From NCBI RefSeq assembly GCF_008806955.1, contig NZ_CP031727.1, positions 2,556,001 to 2,620,000 of the forward strand: DNA of 64,000 bases, given 5' to 3'. Made by a program: the position numbers and the translations under genes. The notes under the pieces were generated by a model. That model did not search any database. It saw nothing but the letters and a program-made list of their open reading frames with translations, and was not told the origin of the DNA. Positions 18,771 through 28,830 of the stretch are shown here, piece by piece. Each line of letters opens with the position of its first letter. Position 1 is the first letter of the stretch. Source of the DNA: Cellvibrio sp. KY-YJ-3 (GTDB lineage: Bacteria > Pseudomonadota > Gammaproteobacteria > Pseudomonadales > Cellvibrionaceae).

Positions 18771-20045
18771 ATGAGTGTTTCATCGTTAAAACTTTCGCGT
18801 TTCGGGCAAAAATTATGTACCGATGCCGGCATAGTCACCTTGATGGATGATTTGGGCGAGGCGCTGCGGGTAAATCCCGAGATGATTTTTATGGGTGGCG
18901 GTAATCCGGCGCGAATCCCGGCTATGGAACAAGCATTTGCCAGCGCGCTGGATGCAACACTCGCCAACCCGCGCGATGCGCATGAGTTGCTTGGCTTATA
19001 TCAGCCACCACAGGGCGATGCACAATTGCTGGACGCCATTGCCGATTTGCTTAATCACGAATACGGTTGGGCGATAGCGCGCGATAACATTGCGCTTTCC
19101 AACGGCAGTCAGGCGGCGTTTTTTGTACTGTTTAATTTATTTGCTGGCGACTATGCCGATGGCAGCAACAAGAAGATCCAGTTGCCGCTCACACCGGAGT
19201 ATTTGGGTTACAGCGACCTGGGCATTAGCGAGGATTTTTTTACCGCTACACGCCCCAGTATTGAAATATTGGACGATGGTTTTTTTAAATACCATGTGGA
19301 TTTTGATGAGCTGAAAATCACCAGTGAAACGGGCGCGCTCTGTGTATCGCGCCCCACCAATCCCACTGGCAATGTGATTAGCGATGAGGAACTGACTAAG
19401 CTCGATGCGCTGGCACGTGCGCATCAAGTTCCTTTTATTGTAGATGGCGCTTACGGCACACCCTTTCCCAATATTTTATTTGTGGATGCGCAACCCCACT
19501 GGAATAGCAATACGATTCTGGTATTGAGTCTATCCAAACTTGGTTTGCCCGGTGCGCGCACTGGCATCGTTATCGCCGACCCTGCCATCATTCAAGCTTT
19601 TGCCAAAGCCAATACTATTCTCAGTTTAGCGACGGGCAATTTTGGCCCGGCAGTGGCACGACATTTATTGCGCGACGGAAAAATATTGCGATTAAGTCGC
19701 GAAGTAGTTGCGCCGTTTTATCGCACACGAATGGAAATGGCAGTGGCGAGGTTTAAATCGGCACTGGGCGATTTGCCTTGTTTAATCCACAAGCCTGAAG
19801 GCGCGATTTTTTTGTGGTTGTGGTTTAAGGATTTGCCGATCAGTAGTGAGTTGTTATACCAGCGTTTAAAAACGCGTGGAGTATTGGTGGTATCCGGACA
19901 TCATTTTTTCCCCGGTTTGGCGGAGGATTGGCCGCATCGCCATGAATGTATCCGCGTGACTTATTGTCAGGAGCCGGAAACCGTTGCGCGCGGTGCGGCG
20001 ATTATTGCCGATGAAGTGCGCCGTGTTTATCGCGAAGCGGGTTGA
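18771..20045 (+). CDS. avtA: Valine-pyruvate aminotransferase AvtA
   Basis: PLP-dependent aminotransferase that exchanges the amino group between valine or 2-oxoisovalerate and alanine or pyruvate. The 424-residue product is a fold-type I enzyme with the family N-terminus (FGQKLCTDAGIVTLMDDLG), the SRPTNPTGN segment (193-201) and the PLP lysine Lys256 in LSLSKLGLPGARTG. The length fits E. coli AvtA (417). No other branched-chain genes are nearby. Confidence 0.93.
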   Translation: MSVSSLKLSRFGQKLCTDAGIVTLMDDLGEALRVNPEMIFMGGGNPARIPAMEQAFASALDATLANPRDAHELLGLYQPPQGDAQLLDAIADLLNHEYGWAIARDNIALSNGSQAAFFVLFNLFAGDYADGSNKKIQLPLTPEYLGYSDLGISEDFFTATRPSIEILDDGFFKYHVDFDELKITSETGALCVSRPTNPTGNVISDEELTKLDALARAHQVPFIVDGAYGTPFPNILFVDAQPHWNSNTILVLSLSKLGLPGARTGIVIADPAIIQAFAKANTILSLATGNFGPAVARHLLRDGKILRLSREVVAPFYRTRMEMAVARFKSALGDLPCLIHKPEGAIFLWLWFKDLPISSELLYQRLKTRGVLVVSGHHFFPGLAEDWPHRHECIRVTYCQEPETVARGAAIIADEVRRVYREAG

Positions 20046-20138
20046 TTGTTCGAGTAAATAGTTGTGATCTGCGGTGACTATGCTATTTATAAATGGCTAC
20101 CAACCATACCTACACCGACAATAATAGTGGAGTCCAAG

Positions 20139-20384
20139 ATGCCAATGTCCCCGGAATTAGTTGCTGAACTGCAAGTGCTGCGCCTGTTTGACGCGACAAC
20201 CAGCCAGACCGGACTCAAAGTTCATTCAGATGCAGCACCTGAGTTGATCGCCGCCACCAAACGCCTGCACGAAAAACAATTAATCACCTTGCCCGATGGT
20301 GGTTATTTAACCCCCTTGGGTTATGAATCCACGGTGCATTTACAAAACCTGCTGCAAATCCTGACTTCAAAACCACTGCTGTAA
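20139..20384 (+). CDS. TIGR02647 family small protein
   Basis: An 81-residue protein of a family common in pseudomonads and of unknown function. The pattern MSPELVAELQVLRLFD, TGLKVHSDA, then LITLPDGGYLTPLG fits that family and suggests a small winged-helix-like fold. The ATG at 20139 has GGAG six bases upstream; an in-frame start at 20064 has no such site. A 6-bp hairpin (20412-20430) without a T run follows. Confidence 0.8.
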   Translation: MPMSPELVAELQVLRLFDATTSQTGLKVHSDAAPELIAATKRLHEKQLITLPDGGYLTPLGYESTVHLQNLLQILTSKPLL

Positions 20385-20514
20385 GTGGCGACTCTCGTCA
20401 ATCTGGAGGTGCTAAAGGGCGCCTCTTTAGATGCATAAAATGATTTAGTTGGCGCGTAAAGTTCTGTGTTTCGGCTAAACTATTAGATATGCCCATCACC
20501 GATGAGGCTTATCC

Positions 20515-21558
20515 ATGAGCCAAACCCCAGTGCTTTCAACTTCTCCATTCGATCCGTCGCTTATTACTCGCGAGCAGTTGCTTGCGATCATTGCTATTCA
20601 AACGGAAATCGCCAAGGTTGGCCTTGATCTTGGTGGTGTGATGGCACTGGTGGTTGAGCGTGCGCAACAGCTCGTTGGTGGCGACGGTGCGGTTATTGAG
20701 CTGGTCGAGGGGGAAAATGAGTTGGTGTATTGCGCCGCCTCAGGCATAGCCGCGCAACAAATAGGTCTACGTTTACAAGTCACCCAGAGCCTCTCTGGTC
20801 TCTGTATTCAAACTGGAATGCCCCAGCGCTGCGATGACTCCGACTTGGATCCGCGCGTTAATCGCGCAGCATGCCGCTCGGTCAACCTTCGCTCAATGGT
20901 GGTAATACCGCTTAAATATCGCAATAACTGTATTGGGGTATTAAAAGTGGTTTCCGCGAAACCCGCTGCTTTTGGTTCGGCAGATCAGACCTTATTAAAC
21001 ATGCTCTCCGAGGTGCTGGGCGCGGAAATGTTTTTTGCGGCCAAATATGCCCAGGATGAACTTTTTTATCGCGCTACTCATGATGAGATGACCGGAGTGG
21101 CTAACCGGGCTTTATTTTTTGATCGCTTACGCAACTTGCTTGGACAATCCCGTCGCGACGACTGTTATTTGGCCGTCTTGATTGCGGATATGGATAACCT
21201 AAAAAAAATCAACGATACCCACGGGCATACCGCAGGTGACGCAGCCATTTGCGAGCTGGCGCAGCGGCTCAAAAATATGGTGCGTGTGACGGATACTGTG
21301 GCGCGTTTGGGGGGCGATGAGTTCGGTTTACTATTGCATCCGATTGAAAGCCGCACCGCACTTGAGCGAAGTGTGCAACGCCTACTGGATGAAATTGCCC
21401 AACCGTTTTTGTATAAGGGTATTTCCATATCCCTCAGTACCAGTATTGGTTACGCGCTTGCACCGGATGATGGCTTTGATCAGGACCTGCTATTGGAGCA
21501 GGCGGATAAGGCAATGTACGCGGTGAAACGAAGTATTAGTGCTCCTGCCGATAAGTGA
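20515..21558 (+). CDS. GAF-GGDEF diguanylate cyclase
   Basis: Makes cyclic di-GMP from two GTP. The 347-residue cytoplasmic protein has a GAF sensor domain (about 25-175) and a GGDEF domain (about 180-345). The active-site motif GGDEF is intact at 266-270. An RxxD inhibitory site (RVTD, 257-260) lies five residues before it, so product feedback is expected. No signal peptide or membrane helix is seen. The GAF ligand is unknown. Confidence 0.94.
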   Translation: MSQTPVLSTSPFDPSLITREQLLAIIAIQTEIAKVGLDLGGVMALVVERAQQLVGGDGAVIELVEGENELVYCAASGIAAQQIGLRLQVTQSLSGLCIQTGMPQRCDDSDLDPRVNRAACRSVNLRSMVVIPLKYRNNCIGVLKVVSAKPAAFGSADQTLLNMLSEVLGAEMFFAAKYAQDELFYRATHDEMTGVANRALFFDRLRNLLGQSRRDDCYLAVLIADMDNLKKINDTHGHTAGDAAICELAQRLKNMVRVTDTVARLGGDEFGLLLHPIESRTALERSVQRLLDEIAQPFLYKGISISLSTSIGYALAPDDGFDQDLLLEQADKAMYAVKRSISAPADK

Positions 21559-21681
21559 TTAGTGCCAAGCCCATTTTGCATGGCTATCAATACTGTCGCG
21601 CTCAGTGGGACTGGGCCCGATGCATGTTGCCATCCCAGCGTCCTTGCCGGGGGCTTGTAAAGCTATTGTCCAGCAGTTTCG

Positions 21682-24279
21682 TTAATTGCAAACGTTGCCA
21701 TTTACCACCGGAACTTGCGCTGTTGCGCTACTGCCCTTATTACCTTGGAAACCTATCTCCACCGACTGCCCTGGCTGAATAGTGCCGTTCCAATTCAGGT
21801 TGCTCGCACTGTAGGGGTTGTTTCCACTAAACACGGCATTCCAGCTGTTGGTGATACGGCTGCCATCGCTGTAGGACCAATTTACCGTCCAGCCATTGAT
21901 AGGGCTGCTGCTGGTGTTGGTAATGCGCAGAGTAGCCGTAAAACCATTATTCCACTCGTTGCTCACCAGATACTGGCAGTTACCACCCTCTACACTGGCT
22001 ACCGAACTGGATGAACTTGCCGGTGGTGTCGAGCTGGCAACGGAAGAGGGCGCCGTGCTGCTTGGGGTACTACTTGCCGGCGTGCTGCTTGCGGGCCTGC
22101 TACTGGCTGGAGTGCTACTTGTACCGCCGCCCACTATGCCAAAAGGCGCGGGTTGGGCACTGCAGGTACTGGCTGAAATACAGCTTCTGTTGTTCTCATA
22201 CCCCCAACCGGAACTGGTAACGGCGCACAGCGGATAAAGCGTGCCATACCAATTACATTGCTGCGCAGTACTGACGCTTGACGCGACTGACGACGAGCTG
22301 CTGGGTGCGATAGAGGATGAGCTTGAGGTTGTTGCCAAGCTGGAAGAACTGGCTGGAACCGATGAACTGATCGCCTGGCTTGATGAACTGACAGCGAGGC
22401 TCGATGAGCTCAGACTGGATGAGCTTTGCCCACCGCCATTGCCCTGTGCGTAGTCGTTGTAAAACGCGAGGTTCCAAGCCAAGGGAGCGTTCCAGTTAAT
22501 GGTAATTTCATTAACCGCATAGGCATTGATGTTATCAGCCCAACAAGTGGCAGGTCTGGACTTGCAGCCACCCAACAATGAAGCTGAGGTGCTGTCCTCA
22601 AGACCGGCATTGGGGCCGCCAGAGAGTGCGCCGGGTGGTGGGGCAGGGTAGTTGGCATTGATCGCATTTGCCCAGAAACGGTGATGTGGTTGGGTGGCCG
22701 TTTTGGTGCCCGCACCCGTCACGAATGAGGTGGACAGGGTGTTTTGACCAAAGAAATAGTTCAGCCCTTTCCCCACCCCTTTGGCGTAGTTTTCATTGCC
22801 CGTGAAATCATAGGCAAGCCCCATCAGGATCAGTTTATTCGCCACGGCGCCGTTGGAACCCCAATAGTACTCAAGGGTTGAAAGCGGTGCGGGATAGCCA
22901 GATGCATTTTGGGTGGCGATATTATTGTCGGCGATACTGATAATTTTCTGGCGCGCACTCGAACGCAAACTGGCCGTGTGAGTGGTGGGAACCATCGCCA
23001 ATGAAATCAGGCCCGCCAGTTCGGTATCAGCCCACCCGAAATCGTTGCGGGTAATAGCAAAGTTATTCAATGTGCTTAGGTATCGGCTATTGCCAGTGGT
23101 GATGTACAACTCGGCAGCGGCCCAGTAAAACTCATCGCTGACATTGGCATCGCCATAACCGCCGCCGCCATTGTCGTAATTGCCACTGTAAATATCATTG
23201 GGGTTGGCTTGGGCGGCATCCCAGGCGCGGGTTGCAGCACTCAGGCAGGTAGCGGCAAAACCGGAATCGATGTCTTGCCAAATCCGTGCACACTGGGCAG
23301 CGGTGGCCGCCAAATTCAGGGTGGCAGCGGTAGAGGGTGGAACCAGTGCACGCTGCTGTGGATCTTCATGGGGTGCAAGAGGGAATCCGGTCCAGCCTAC
23401 ATCGTGCATTTTGTGGTGCGCCATACCGGCTTTGGCTTGACCGACGGGCACTTGCATCGCCAACAAAAACTCCATTTGCCAGCGCGCTTCGTCCAGCACA
23501 TCAGAAATACCATTGGCACTTTCGGGAATATTCAGTTTGCCGTCGCCCACCAGGCTGCCATTGTCGCTCAGGTACAGGTCGCGCTCGTAAAGGTTTAATA
23601 ATGTCCAGGCTGAAATGCCGCCATTTACCACGTATTTGCCGTGATCACCGGCGTCATACCAGCCTTTGCTGACATTCAGCGAATAGTTACAGGTGCCACT
23701 CCAGCAGGGCACATTGATGTCGCCTTTGTTGGCACCGATGTTCAAGTGACCCGCCGGGCGCGACCATTTGCTATTGCTGGCAAAGGAGCCATTGCCGCCA
23801 CCGGTGTACTGGGTCTCAATCGCGATGCCACTACGGTTATGGTAGAAATATTTGAGCGAGTCGTAGAGTGCGCCTTTGAGGGCGGTATTGGAAATCGCAA
23901 AGCTGTAACTGGTATCGCCACCGACCGTCAGGGTAAAACCGCTTCCGGTTGCACTCACGGCCGACAAATCAATCTGATGCAGATTGTCGCCGCTGGCCGC
24001 ATCGGAGCCACTTGGCAGTGTTTGGCCGCTCGCGACCACTGTGCCGTTTTGCCGCAGCTGCCAGGTTTGGGCGCTGGTTTGGGTGGTTTTGTAGGTCGCG
24101 GTTTTGGCGCCGGTGGGCAGGTAGCCAAGTTGGTTTACCCGTGGGTTGCCTATCTCGGCCTGGGCATTGAATGCCGACAGGGCGAGCAGCCCTGTACCAA
24201 TCAATTGGTACAGCGGTGTGCGTTTGGCGGATAGTTCGCGCGCAAATTCTTGATCATTATTCTGGACGGATTTTTTCAT
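21682..24279 (-). CDS. GH9 endoglucanase with CBM10 and CBM2
   Basis: Secreted cellulase of 865 residues. The order is a long signal region (about 1-41, ending FNAQA), a CelD-type N-terminal Ig-like domain (about 44-130), the GH9 catalytic domain (about 135-612), a polyserine linker, CBM10 (about 675-706, [11 protein letters not shown]), a second Ser/Thr/Pro linker and a C-terminal CBM2 (about 768-864). The GH9 catalytic aspartates are Asp209 and Asp212 ([11 protein letters not shown]), the conserved HHRFWAN is at 532-538 and the acid is Glu591 ([10 protein letters not shown]). It follows the GH6 gene on the same strand, separated by a terminator. Endo action is inferred from the family. Confidence 0.95.
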   Translation of the reverse strand: MKKSVQNNDQEFARELSAKRTPLYQLIGTGLLALSAFNAQAEIGNPRVNQLGYLPTGAKTATYKTTQTSAQTWQLRQNGTVVASGQTLPSGSDAASGDNLHQIDLSAVSATGSGFTLTVGGDTSYSFAISNTALKGALYDSLKYFYHNRSGIAIETQYTGGGNGSFASNSKWSRPAGHLNIGANKGDINVPCWSGTCNYSLNVSKGWYDAGDHGKYVVNGGISAWTLLNLYERDLYLSDNGSLVGDGKLNIPESANGISDVLDEARWQMEFLLAMQVPVGQAKAGMAHHKMHDVGWTGFPLAPHEDPQQRALVPPSTAATLNLAATAAQCARIWQDIDSGFAATCLSAATRAWDAAQANPNDIYSGNYDNGGGGYGDANVSDEFYWAAAELYITTGNSRYLSTLNNFAITRNDFGWADTELAGLISLAMVPTTHTASLRSSARQKIISIADNNIATQNASGYPAPLSTLEYYWGSNGAVANKLILMGLAYDFTGNENYAKGVGKGLNYFFGQNTLSTSFVTGAGTKTATQPHHRFWANAINANYPAPPPGALSGGPNAGLEDSTSASLLGGCKSRPATCWADNINAYAVNEITINWNAPLAWNLAFYNDYAQGNGGGQSSSSLSSSSLAVSSSSQAISSSVPASSSSLATTSSSSSIAPSSSSSVASSVSTAQQCNWYGTLYPLCAVTSSGWGYENNRSCISASTCSAQPAPFGIVGGGTSSTPASSRPASSTPASSTPSSTAPSSVASSTPPASSSSSVASVEGGNCQYLVSNEWNNGFTATLRITNTSSSPINGWTVNWSYSDGSRITNSWNAVFSGNNPYSASNLNWNGTIQPGQSVEIGFQGNKGSSATAQVPVVNGNVCN

Positions 24280-24324
24280 CGGAAATATCTCGCGTGAAAT
24301 AAAAGAGGAGCTGTAATCAGCGTT

Positions 24325-24353
24325 AAAAAAACCGGCCTGCGAAACAGGCCGGT
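24325..24353 (-). terminator. Terminator between GH6 and GH9 genes
   Basis: A 9-bp perfect stem (ACCGGCCTG at 24331-24339, CAGGCCGGT at 24345-24353) with a 5-base loop and a T run on the minus strand (A run at 24325-24330 on the plus). It ends transcription of the GH6 gene 45 bases before the GH9 start, so the two cellulases are likely transcribed separately or with attenuation. Confidence 0.82.
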
Positions 24354-24376
24354 AAATAATTGCATTGATTAAGGGG

Positions 24377-24435
24377 TTTTATACCGGGGCGGGAGTGATG
24401 GCCTTGTCCTGAAATCCACCACCTCCGGTATAAAA
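24377..24435. repeat. 11-bp inverted repeat downstream of the GH6 gene
   Basis: TTTTATACCGG at 24377-24387 and CCGGTATAAAA at 24425-24435 are perfect reverse complements with 37 bases between. It lies in the GH6 3' untranslated region, before the terminator. It could fold as an mRNA-stabilising stem or bind protein; the role is unknown. Confidence 0.55.
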
Positions 24436-24514
24436 GGTACCGGCTCATCCCTAAGCCAAGTCGAAACTCCTGTTTTGACTTGAGTCCACCGGAAATCCGG
24501 CTGCACTGATCTGC

Positions 24515-26611
24515 TTATTGCAGTGGTGGGTAAGCGTTATCCACCAGTTGCTTGAACCCTTCCGAGAACCAGCGGCCAGCAACTGGCGCATTGGGCATAG
24601 CGCCAGTGGTGGTGCCTGCAGCATTGGTAAAGGTAGGGTCACAGTTGCGGTCAAAGCCTTTGGCTGGATCTTGTGGGTCGTAAGAGAGTTCCAGTGAGGC
24701 TGCACCATCTGATTCACCTGGAGGTTTCACCCATACATAAGCATCGATACCTGCAACCGGTGCTACTTGTGGCCGTTCGCCCACGCCACCGCGTTGGTTA
24801 CACCAGTTACCGCGATGGGCACGACGGTCAATGCGCGATTGGTCAACAAAGGTATCCAGTACCGTGCTGGTTGATTGCGCAGTTGGACGGTTAGCGCCAC
24901 CCCAGCCGTTGCGTGAGGTATCCACCAACATGCCGATGTTGGATGGGAAGCCAGCAGAGATCATGGCATTGCGCCAGGCGGTCACAAAAGAAACTTCACT
25001 GAAGTGCGGGTTCCATTCGTAGAACTTGGCTTGACGGGTTTGTGTGCCGCCACCACTGCCCGGGAAGGCGCTGTTAGCCAATGAATCCAGGAAGGGTTCG
25101 TACAGTGGGGTGTAACCTGAGGTGTTGGATACAAAGCCGGCTACGGAATTCACCCCGCCAGTCGCCCCTTTGATTGCATCGCCAATCAGGGTAACAGCCT
25201 TGCCAAAATTGTCCGTCCAGCCCAACCAGCCTGAGTGGCCGATATCAACGTAAGAATAAACGTTGGTAATCGGGTAGAACTTGCTCAGGGTGTAACGGGT
25301 GTTAGGGACATAACCATGGGTCGCATCGGCTGCTTGTTGACACGCCGGTGTGCTCAGGTTGGTGACCAGGTTAGGTAATGAGTCTGGCTCGATGATGGCA
25401 ATAATGCGCAGTTCGCGGTATTTAGGATCAGCGAAGATGGATGCCAACACATCGATATATTCGGTGCGATAGCGGGTAGTGCCTTCAACGCCTTGGCTCA
25501 ACTCACCATTGGACGCTAACGCGTGGCAATCGCGGTTAGGTAGGTCATAGACCACCACCTGGATTACATTGGCGTTTTGATCCAGAGCTGCATCCAAATG
25601 GTCGCGCAGACCCCAGCTACCATCGGTTGGGGCAATCGCACCGATACGATCCATCCACACCGCGGTGTTGTAATTGGCCACTTTGGAGCCACCGGTTTCT
25701 GCCATGGCTTTGGCTGACCAGATTGGATCTACGTACCACTGGGCGCCAACGAAGGGGTTATCCAAACGTGGGCCAGCGCTGGCTGCACTGGAGCTGCTAA
25801 CACTGACGACTGAACTGCTTGCCACGGAGCTGCTAATTACAGACGAACTGCTGGAGCTGACCGAGCTAGAGCTGGGTGGTACCAAGCTGCTGCTTGATGA
25901 CACACTGGCTGACGACGGCGTAGTGGCGACAGAACTGGACGACACTACTGACGAAGAAGAGCTGGTAGTTGATGAGCTTGAAGTTACACCGCAGCCGGCG
26001 ACTACCCCAAAAGGTGAAGGTTGGCTGGTACAGGTCGCTGTAGAGATACAACTCTTGCCATTTTCATAACCCCAACCACTGACGGTAGTGGTGCAAGTGG
26101 GGTAAAGCGTGCCGTACCAATTGCATTGCGACACTGCCGCGCACTGTGATGCCACACTGCTGGAGGAAATAGAAACGGTGCTGGATGAAGAGCTTGCCGG
26201 CGGAGTGCTGCTGGGTGCTGAGCTGCTTGTTGCAGTGCCACAAACATTACCGGTGATAGTCGGGATTTCAGCAGTAGCGCCATTCTTGTTGCCCTGCACC
26301 CCGAAGCTCACGGATTGCCCCGGTTGAATTGTGCTGTTCCAGTTCAATCCACTGGCGGTGTAGGGATTGTTGCCACTGAGGGTGGCATTCCAGGAATTGG
26401 TGATGCGGTTGTTGGTGTAAGCCCAGCCCACAGTCCAACCGTTAATGGCGGTAGTGCCATTGTTGGTGATACTGACAGTACCTTGAAAGCCGGTATTCCA
26501 TTCATTGTTGAGTGTGTAAGAGCAGACCGCTGCGTGCGTTTGGCTCGCGACGACCATGCTCAGGCTTAGCAGCGAGGCTATCCCGAGCGTTTTGCGTAGT
26601 GATGTTTTCAT
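24515..26611 (-). CDS. GH6 cellobiohydrolase with CBM2 and CBM10
   Basis: Secreted GH6 cellulase of 698 residues. The order is a signal peptide (1-27, ending THA), CBM2 (about 30-124), a Ser linker, CBM10 (about 163-194), a long polyserine linker (about 210-279) and the GH6 domain (about 280-698). GH6 residues are visible: Asp361 in PNRDCHALASNGE and the acid Asp410 in IIEPDSLPNLVTNL (Trichoderma Cel6A Asp175 and Asp221). The ATG at 26611 has AAGGA upstream and gives a proper signal peptide; a longer frame to 26668 does not. An exo-acting mode is likely but not proven by sequence. The binding modules are in the reverse order of the GH9 neighbour. Confidence 0.95.
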   Translation of the reverse strand: MKTSLRKTLGIASLLSLSMVVASQTHAAVCSYTLNNEWNTGFQGTVSITNNGTTAINGWTVGWAYTNNRITNSWNATLSGNNPYTASGLNWNSTIQPGQSVSFGVQGNKNGATAEIPTITGNVCGTATSSSAPSSTPPASSSSSTVSISSSSVASQCAAVSQCNWYGTLYPTCTTTVSGWGYENGKSCISTATCTSQPSPFGVVAGCGVTSSSSTTSSSSSVVSSSSVATTPSSASVSSSSSLVPPSSSSVSSSSSSVISSSVASSSVVSVSSSSAASAGPRLDNPFVGAQWYVDPIWSAKAMAETGGSKVANYNTAVWMDRIGAIAPTDGSWGLRDHLDAALDQNANVIQVVVYDLPNRDCHALASNGELSQGVEGTTRYRTEYIDVLASIFADPKYRELRIIAIIEPDSLPNLVTNLSTPACQQAADATHGYVPNTRYTLSKFYPITNVYSYVDIGHSGWLGWTDNFGKAVTLIGDAIKGATGGVNSVAGFVSNTSGYTPLYEPFLDSLANSAFPGSGGGTQTRQAKFYEWNPHFSEVSFVTAWRNAMISAGFPSNIGMLVDTSRNGWGGANRPTAQSTSTVLDTFVDQSRIDRRAHRGNWCNQRGGVGERPQVAPVAGIDAYVWVKPPGESDGAASLELSYDPQDPAKGFDRNCDPTFTNAAGTTTGAMPNAPVAGRWFSEGFKQLVDNAYPPLQ

Positions 26612-26899
26612 TATGTTTATCCTTGAACGTGATGTTGAAAGGCGTGGTACGCCTTTTTTGTAACTCACCTCTCATTCCGGTTTGTTTTCCAAAATGAACT
26701 GCAGGTGGATTTTTACCTCGTACTTCTACCCTCGGAACTTCTACTTTCTAAACTTCCCGGTGTAGGCCGGTTCACGTGTTGATGAATCGGTGTCAATCCT
26801 GACAATTTGTTAACGGCCGAGATTATCTGCCTTGGTTTGAATTATTTTTTCTCTGTAACACTTTGTATTTTCTAAGGTTATTTTTATTTATCGGGCGTT

Positions 26900-27046
26900 C
26901 TACCCAGTATGTGTTAAACATAAATTCAAAAAGGACAGCGCTGTCATTTTTGTGCCGCGAAAAATATCACTTATGAAATAAAAATACTCTGCACAGTGCG
27001 GGGCACTATTAAATTCTGCAGGCTGGATCACGATAGTATCCGGCAT
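26900..27046 (-). CDS. Doubtful small protein, 48 residues
   Basis: A short frame starting MPDTIVIQPAEFN, preceded by AAGGTGA six bases before the ATG. I do not recognise it. It has no signal peptide and no clear domain. The good ribosome site is the only support; the surrounding DNA is AT-rich and looks non-coding. Confidence 0.22.
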   Translation of the reverse strand: MPDTIVIQPAEFNSAPHCAEYFYFISDIFRGTKMTALSFLNLCLTHTG

Positions 27047-27340
27047 AAATTCACCTTTCTGTTCAATCAGGCAAGTCGGAGTGGTGGCGCTTAAATTGTC
27101 TTTTTGGTTGGTAAATTTTTTGTAACTTAAAATTTTCAAGGTGAAAAATGATGTTTTATTTTTATTATTTAATAAATAACCAGAAGGTGATTTTTAGCCA
27201 CAGTAGTTTAAAAAAAATGAAAAAACAATAATTAAGTTTTTGTGTTTTGTGTTTTGTTTCGGAAAAAAATGGCTTTATTTGTTGTAAAAAAGTGATTTCT
27301 AGAATTTATAAAACCTCAAAATATGAGTTAAAACAGATGT

Positions 27341-27374
27341 TTAATTGATTTTTAAAAAGTTAAAAATCAATTAA
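27341..27374. repeat. 14-bp perfect AT-rich inverted repeat
   Basis: TTAATTGATTTTTA at 27341-27354 and TAAAAATCAATTAA at 27361-27374 with a 6-base spacer. It lies in the AT-rich gap about 430 bases before the HDOD gene. It could be a protein-binding palindrome or a remnant; the function is unknown. Confidence 0.55.
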
Positions 27375-27808
27375 AAATTTTTAAATAGTTGCTCTTAAAA
27401 AATATTATGTCTTGGTGATTTTAATTTGGCGTTTTTGATTTCTTAAAAAGACATTTACAGGTGAAAATATTTGTGTCGCTTAAATCTTTATTTCTACTTG
27501 TGTGAGCCCTGTGTTGAGCTACCGGGTTAGGGGTAACCCCTCGTCAAGCGACGAGTGATTGGGGGGGGCGCATGGTCATCAAAGTGGCCTGTCAGGTTGT
27601 TGTCGCTATGGGCTGTATTTTGCCGCCAGCTGACGCGTTTAACCCCCGGCTTTTTGAGCAGGTTTTTTTTGAGCAGTTATTGTTCTTTGCTCCAAATCAT
27701 GAGTGTTGTGTCGGTCTTTTTGTGGGTGCTCAAGTGGCGGCCGCTACTACTAAGGCGTTTAAATCTGCTAGGCTTGCCGCCATCAAGATCAGCCAAATAT
27801 CAAAGCCT

Positions 27809-28675
27809 ATGGAATTGAACGTGCAATCCGGTCAACCAGACTATTCAGTCTATCGCAGCTTGGTTAGCGAATTACTTGCAGGCAATGAGCAGTTGCCCAG
27901 TCTGCCTGCTATTACCTTTGAAATTCGCAATGCGTTGGAGCAATCGGATTTGTCGATGGCTGAGTTAAGTAAGTTGCTCGCTAAAGATCCTTCGCTGTCC
28001 GCCATTTTGCTGAAATATGCCTCAAGCCCTCTGGTCGGGAGCCAAAACCCGCCGCAAACCCTGCTGGATGTGGTGCGCCTGTTAGGGATGAATCAGGTAG
28101 AGCGAATTACCATGGTGCATTCCATTAAAAGCTTATTTTCTGTGCATTCGGTTAAACATAAGCGCCTGTTTGTGGAGGCATGGCGGCGCATGGCATTAAA
28201 GGCTAGCCTCAGTACTTTCATTGCCAAACATGTAGGTAAGGTTGTACCGGATCAGGTATTGATGGCTGCGCTGTTAAGTGAAGTGGGAACCCTGGCAGTG
28301 TTGTCCGCTTTTAAAAAGAGCGAGCAAACACCAGAGTTGGCGGTTTATGTAGGGCTTTGCCGCGAGTATGCAAAATCACTGGGTGTGATTACGCTGAAAA
28401 AATGGCAGGTGGATAGCCAATACCTGAAAGTTATCCAGGATATTGGTAACTGGTCAGGGGATAGCCCCGGGCCAATTAATTTGAGCGATATTATCAATTT
28501 GGGTTTGTATCACTCAGTGAAATTAAGCCAGGCAAAAAACAATTTGCCTCCCATTACTGAATTAACCGCCTATAAAAAATTGGATGCACCGGAAAACTCT
28601 GTTGTAGCGGGCGGCCTGACCTTGGTAATGACCAATGTGCAGGAAATTCGCATGGTGGCAAAAAGCCTGTTCTAA
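27809..28675 (+). CDS. HDOD domain signalling protein
   Basis: A 288-residue protein with one HDOD domain (about 20-220), an HD-like fold without the metal-binding HD pair, linked in other bacteria to signalling and motility control. Family marks are LPSLPAITFEIRNAL, LAKDPSLSAILLKYASSP and LDVVRLLGMNQV. The ATG at 27809 (MELNVQSG) is chosen because the domain begins soon after; in-frame codons back to 27572 give a hydrophobic, cysteine-containing stretch that looks non-coding. No ribosome site is strong. Convergent with the PhoX-like gene. Confidence 0.82.
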   Translation: MELNVQSGQPDYSVYRSLVSELLAGNEQLPSLPAITFEIRNALEQSDLSMAELSKLLAKDPSLSAILLKYASSPLVGSQNPPQTLLDVVRLLGMNQVERITMVHSIKSLFSVHSVKHKRLFVEAWRRMALKASLSTFIAKHVGKVVPDQVLMAALLSEVGTLAVLSAFKKSEQTPELAVYVGLCREYAKSLGVITLKKWQVDSQYLKVIQDIGNWSGDSPGPINLSDIINLGLYHSVKLSQAKNNLPPITELTAYKKLDAPENSVVAGGLTLVMTNVQEIRMVAKSLF

Positions 28676-28701
28676 GCAGTTAATTCACGTTTTTCGCGCA
28701 T

Positions 28702-28724
28702 AAAAAAAGGGGCCAAGGCCCCTT
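28702..28724 (-). terminator. Terminator of the PhoX-like gene (possibly shared)
   Basis: The near-palindrome AAGGGGCCAAGGCCCCTT (28707-28724) is followed on the minus strand by a run of seven T. It lies 107 bases past the PhoX-like stop, and 31 bases past the HDOD stop on the other strand, where the T run is weak. Confidence 0.75.
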
Positions 28725-28830
28725 CGATTTCTTACCTGACTTCCTGTCCGCTTCCCTGCTGTTTCTGTTTCCTTACTCTCTCGGTTTTTATGATATGTGA
28801 TCAAGGTGACAGGGTGATGACAGCCCTGAC

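Larger units (their letters stand above)
26612..27808. other. Long AT-rich region with almost no coding signal
   Basis: About 1.2 kb between the GH6 start and the HDOD gene. The stretch 27140-27480 is extremely A/T-rich. It holds a 14-bp perfect inverted repeat (27341-27374) and one doubtful 48-codon reading frame (26900-27046, minus). Frames open upstream of the HDOD start (from 27555 and 27572) but their N-terminal translations look non-coding. The promoter of the GH6 gene should lie near 26650-26850; I could not place it. Confidence 0.6.

Noticed and set aside
27555-27808. N-terminal extension of the HDOD protein to 27572, or a separate frame from 27555
   Set aside because: The translated segments are low-complexity and unlike any HDOD protein, and the AT-rich context fades only near 27530; the ATG at 27809 fits the domain better.
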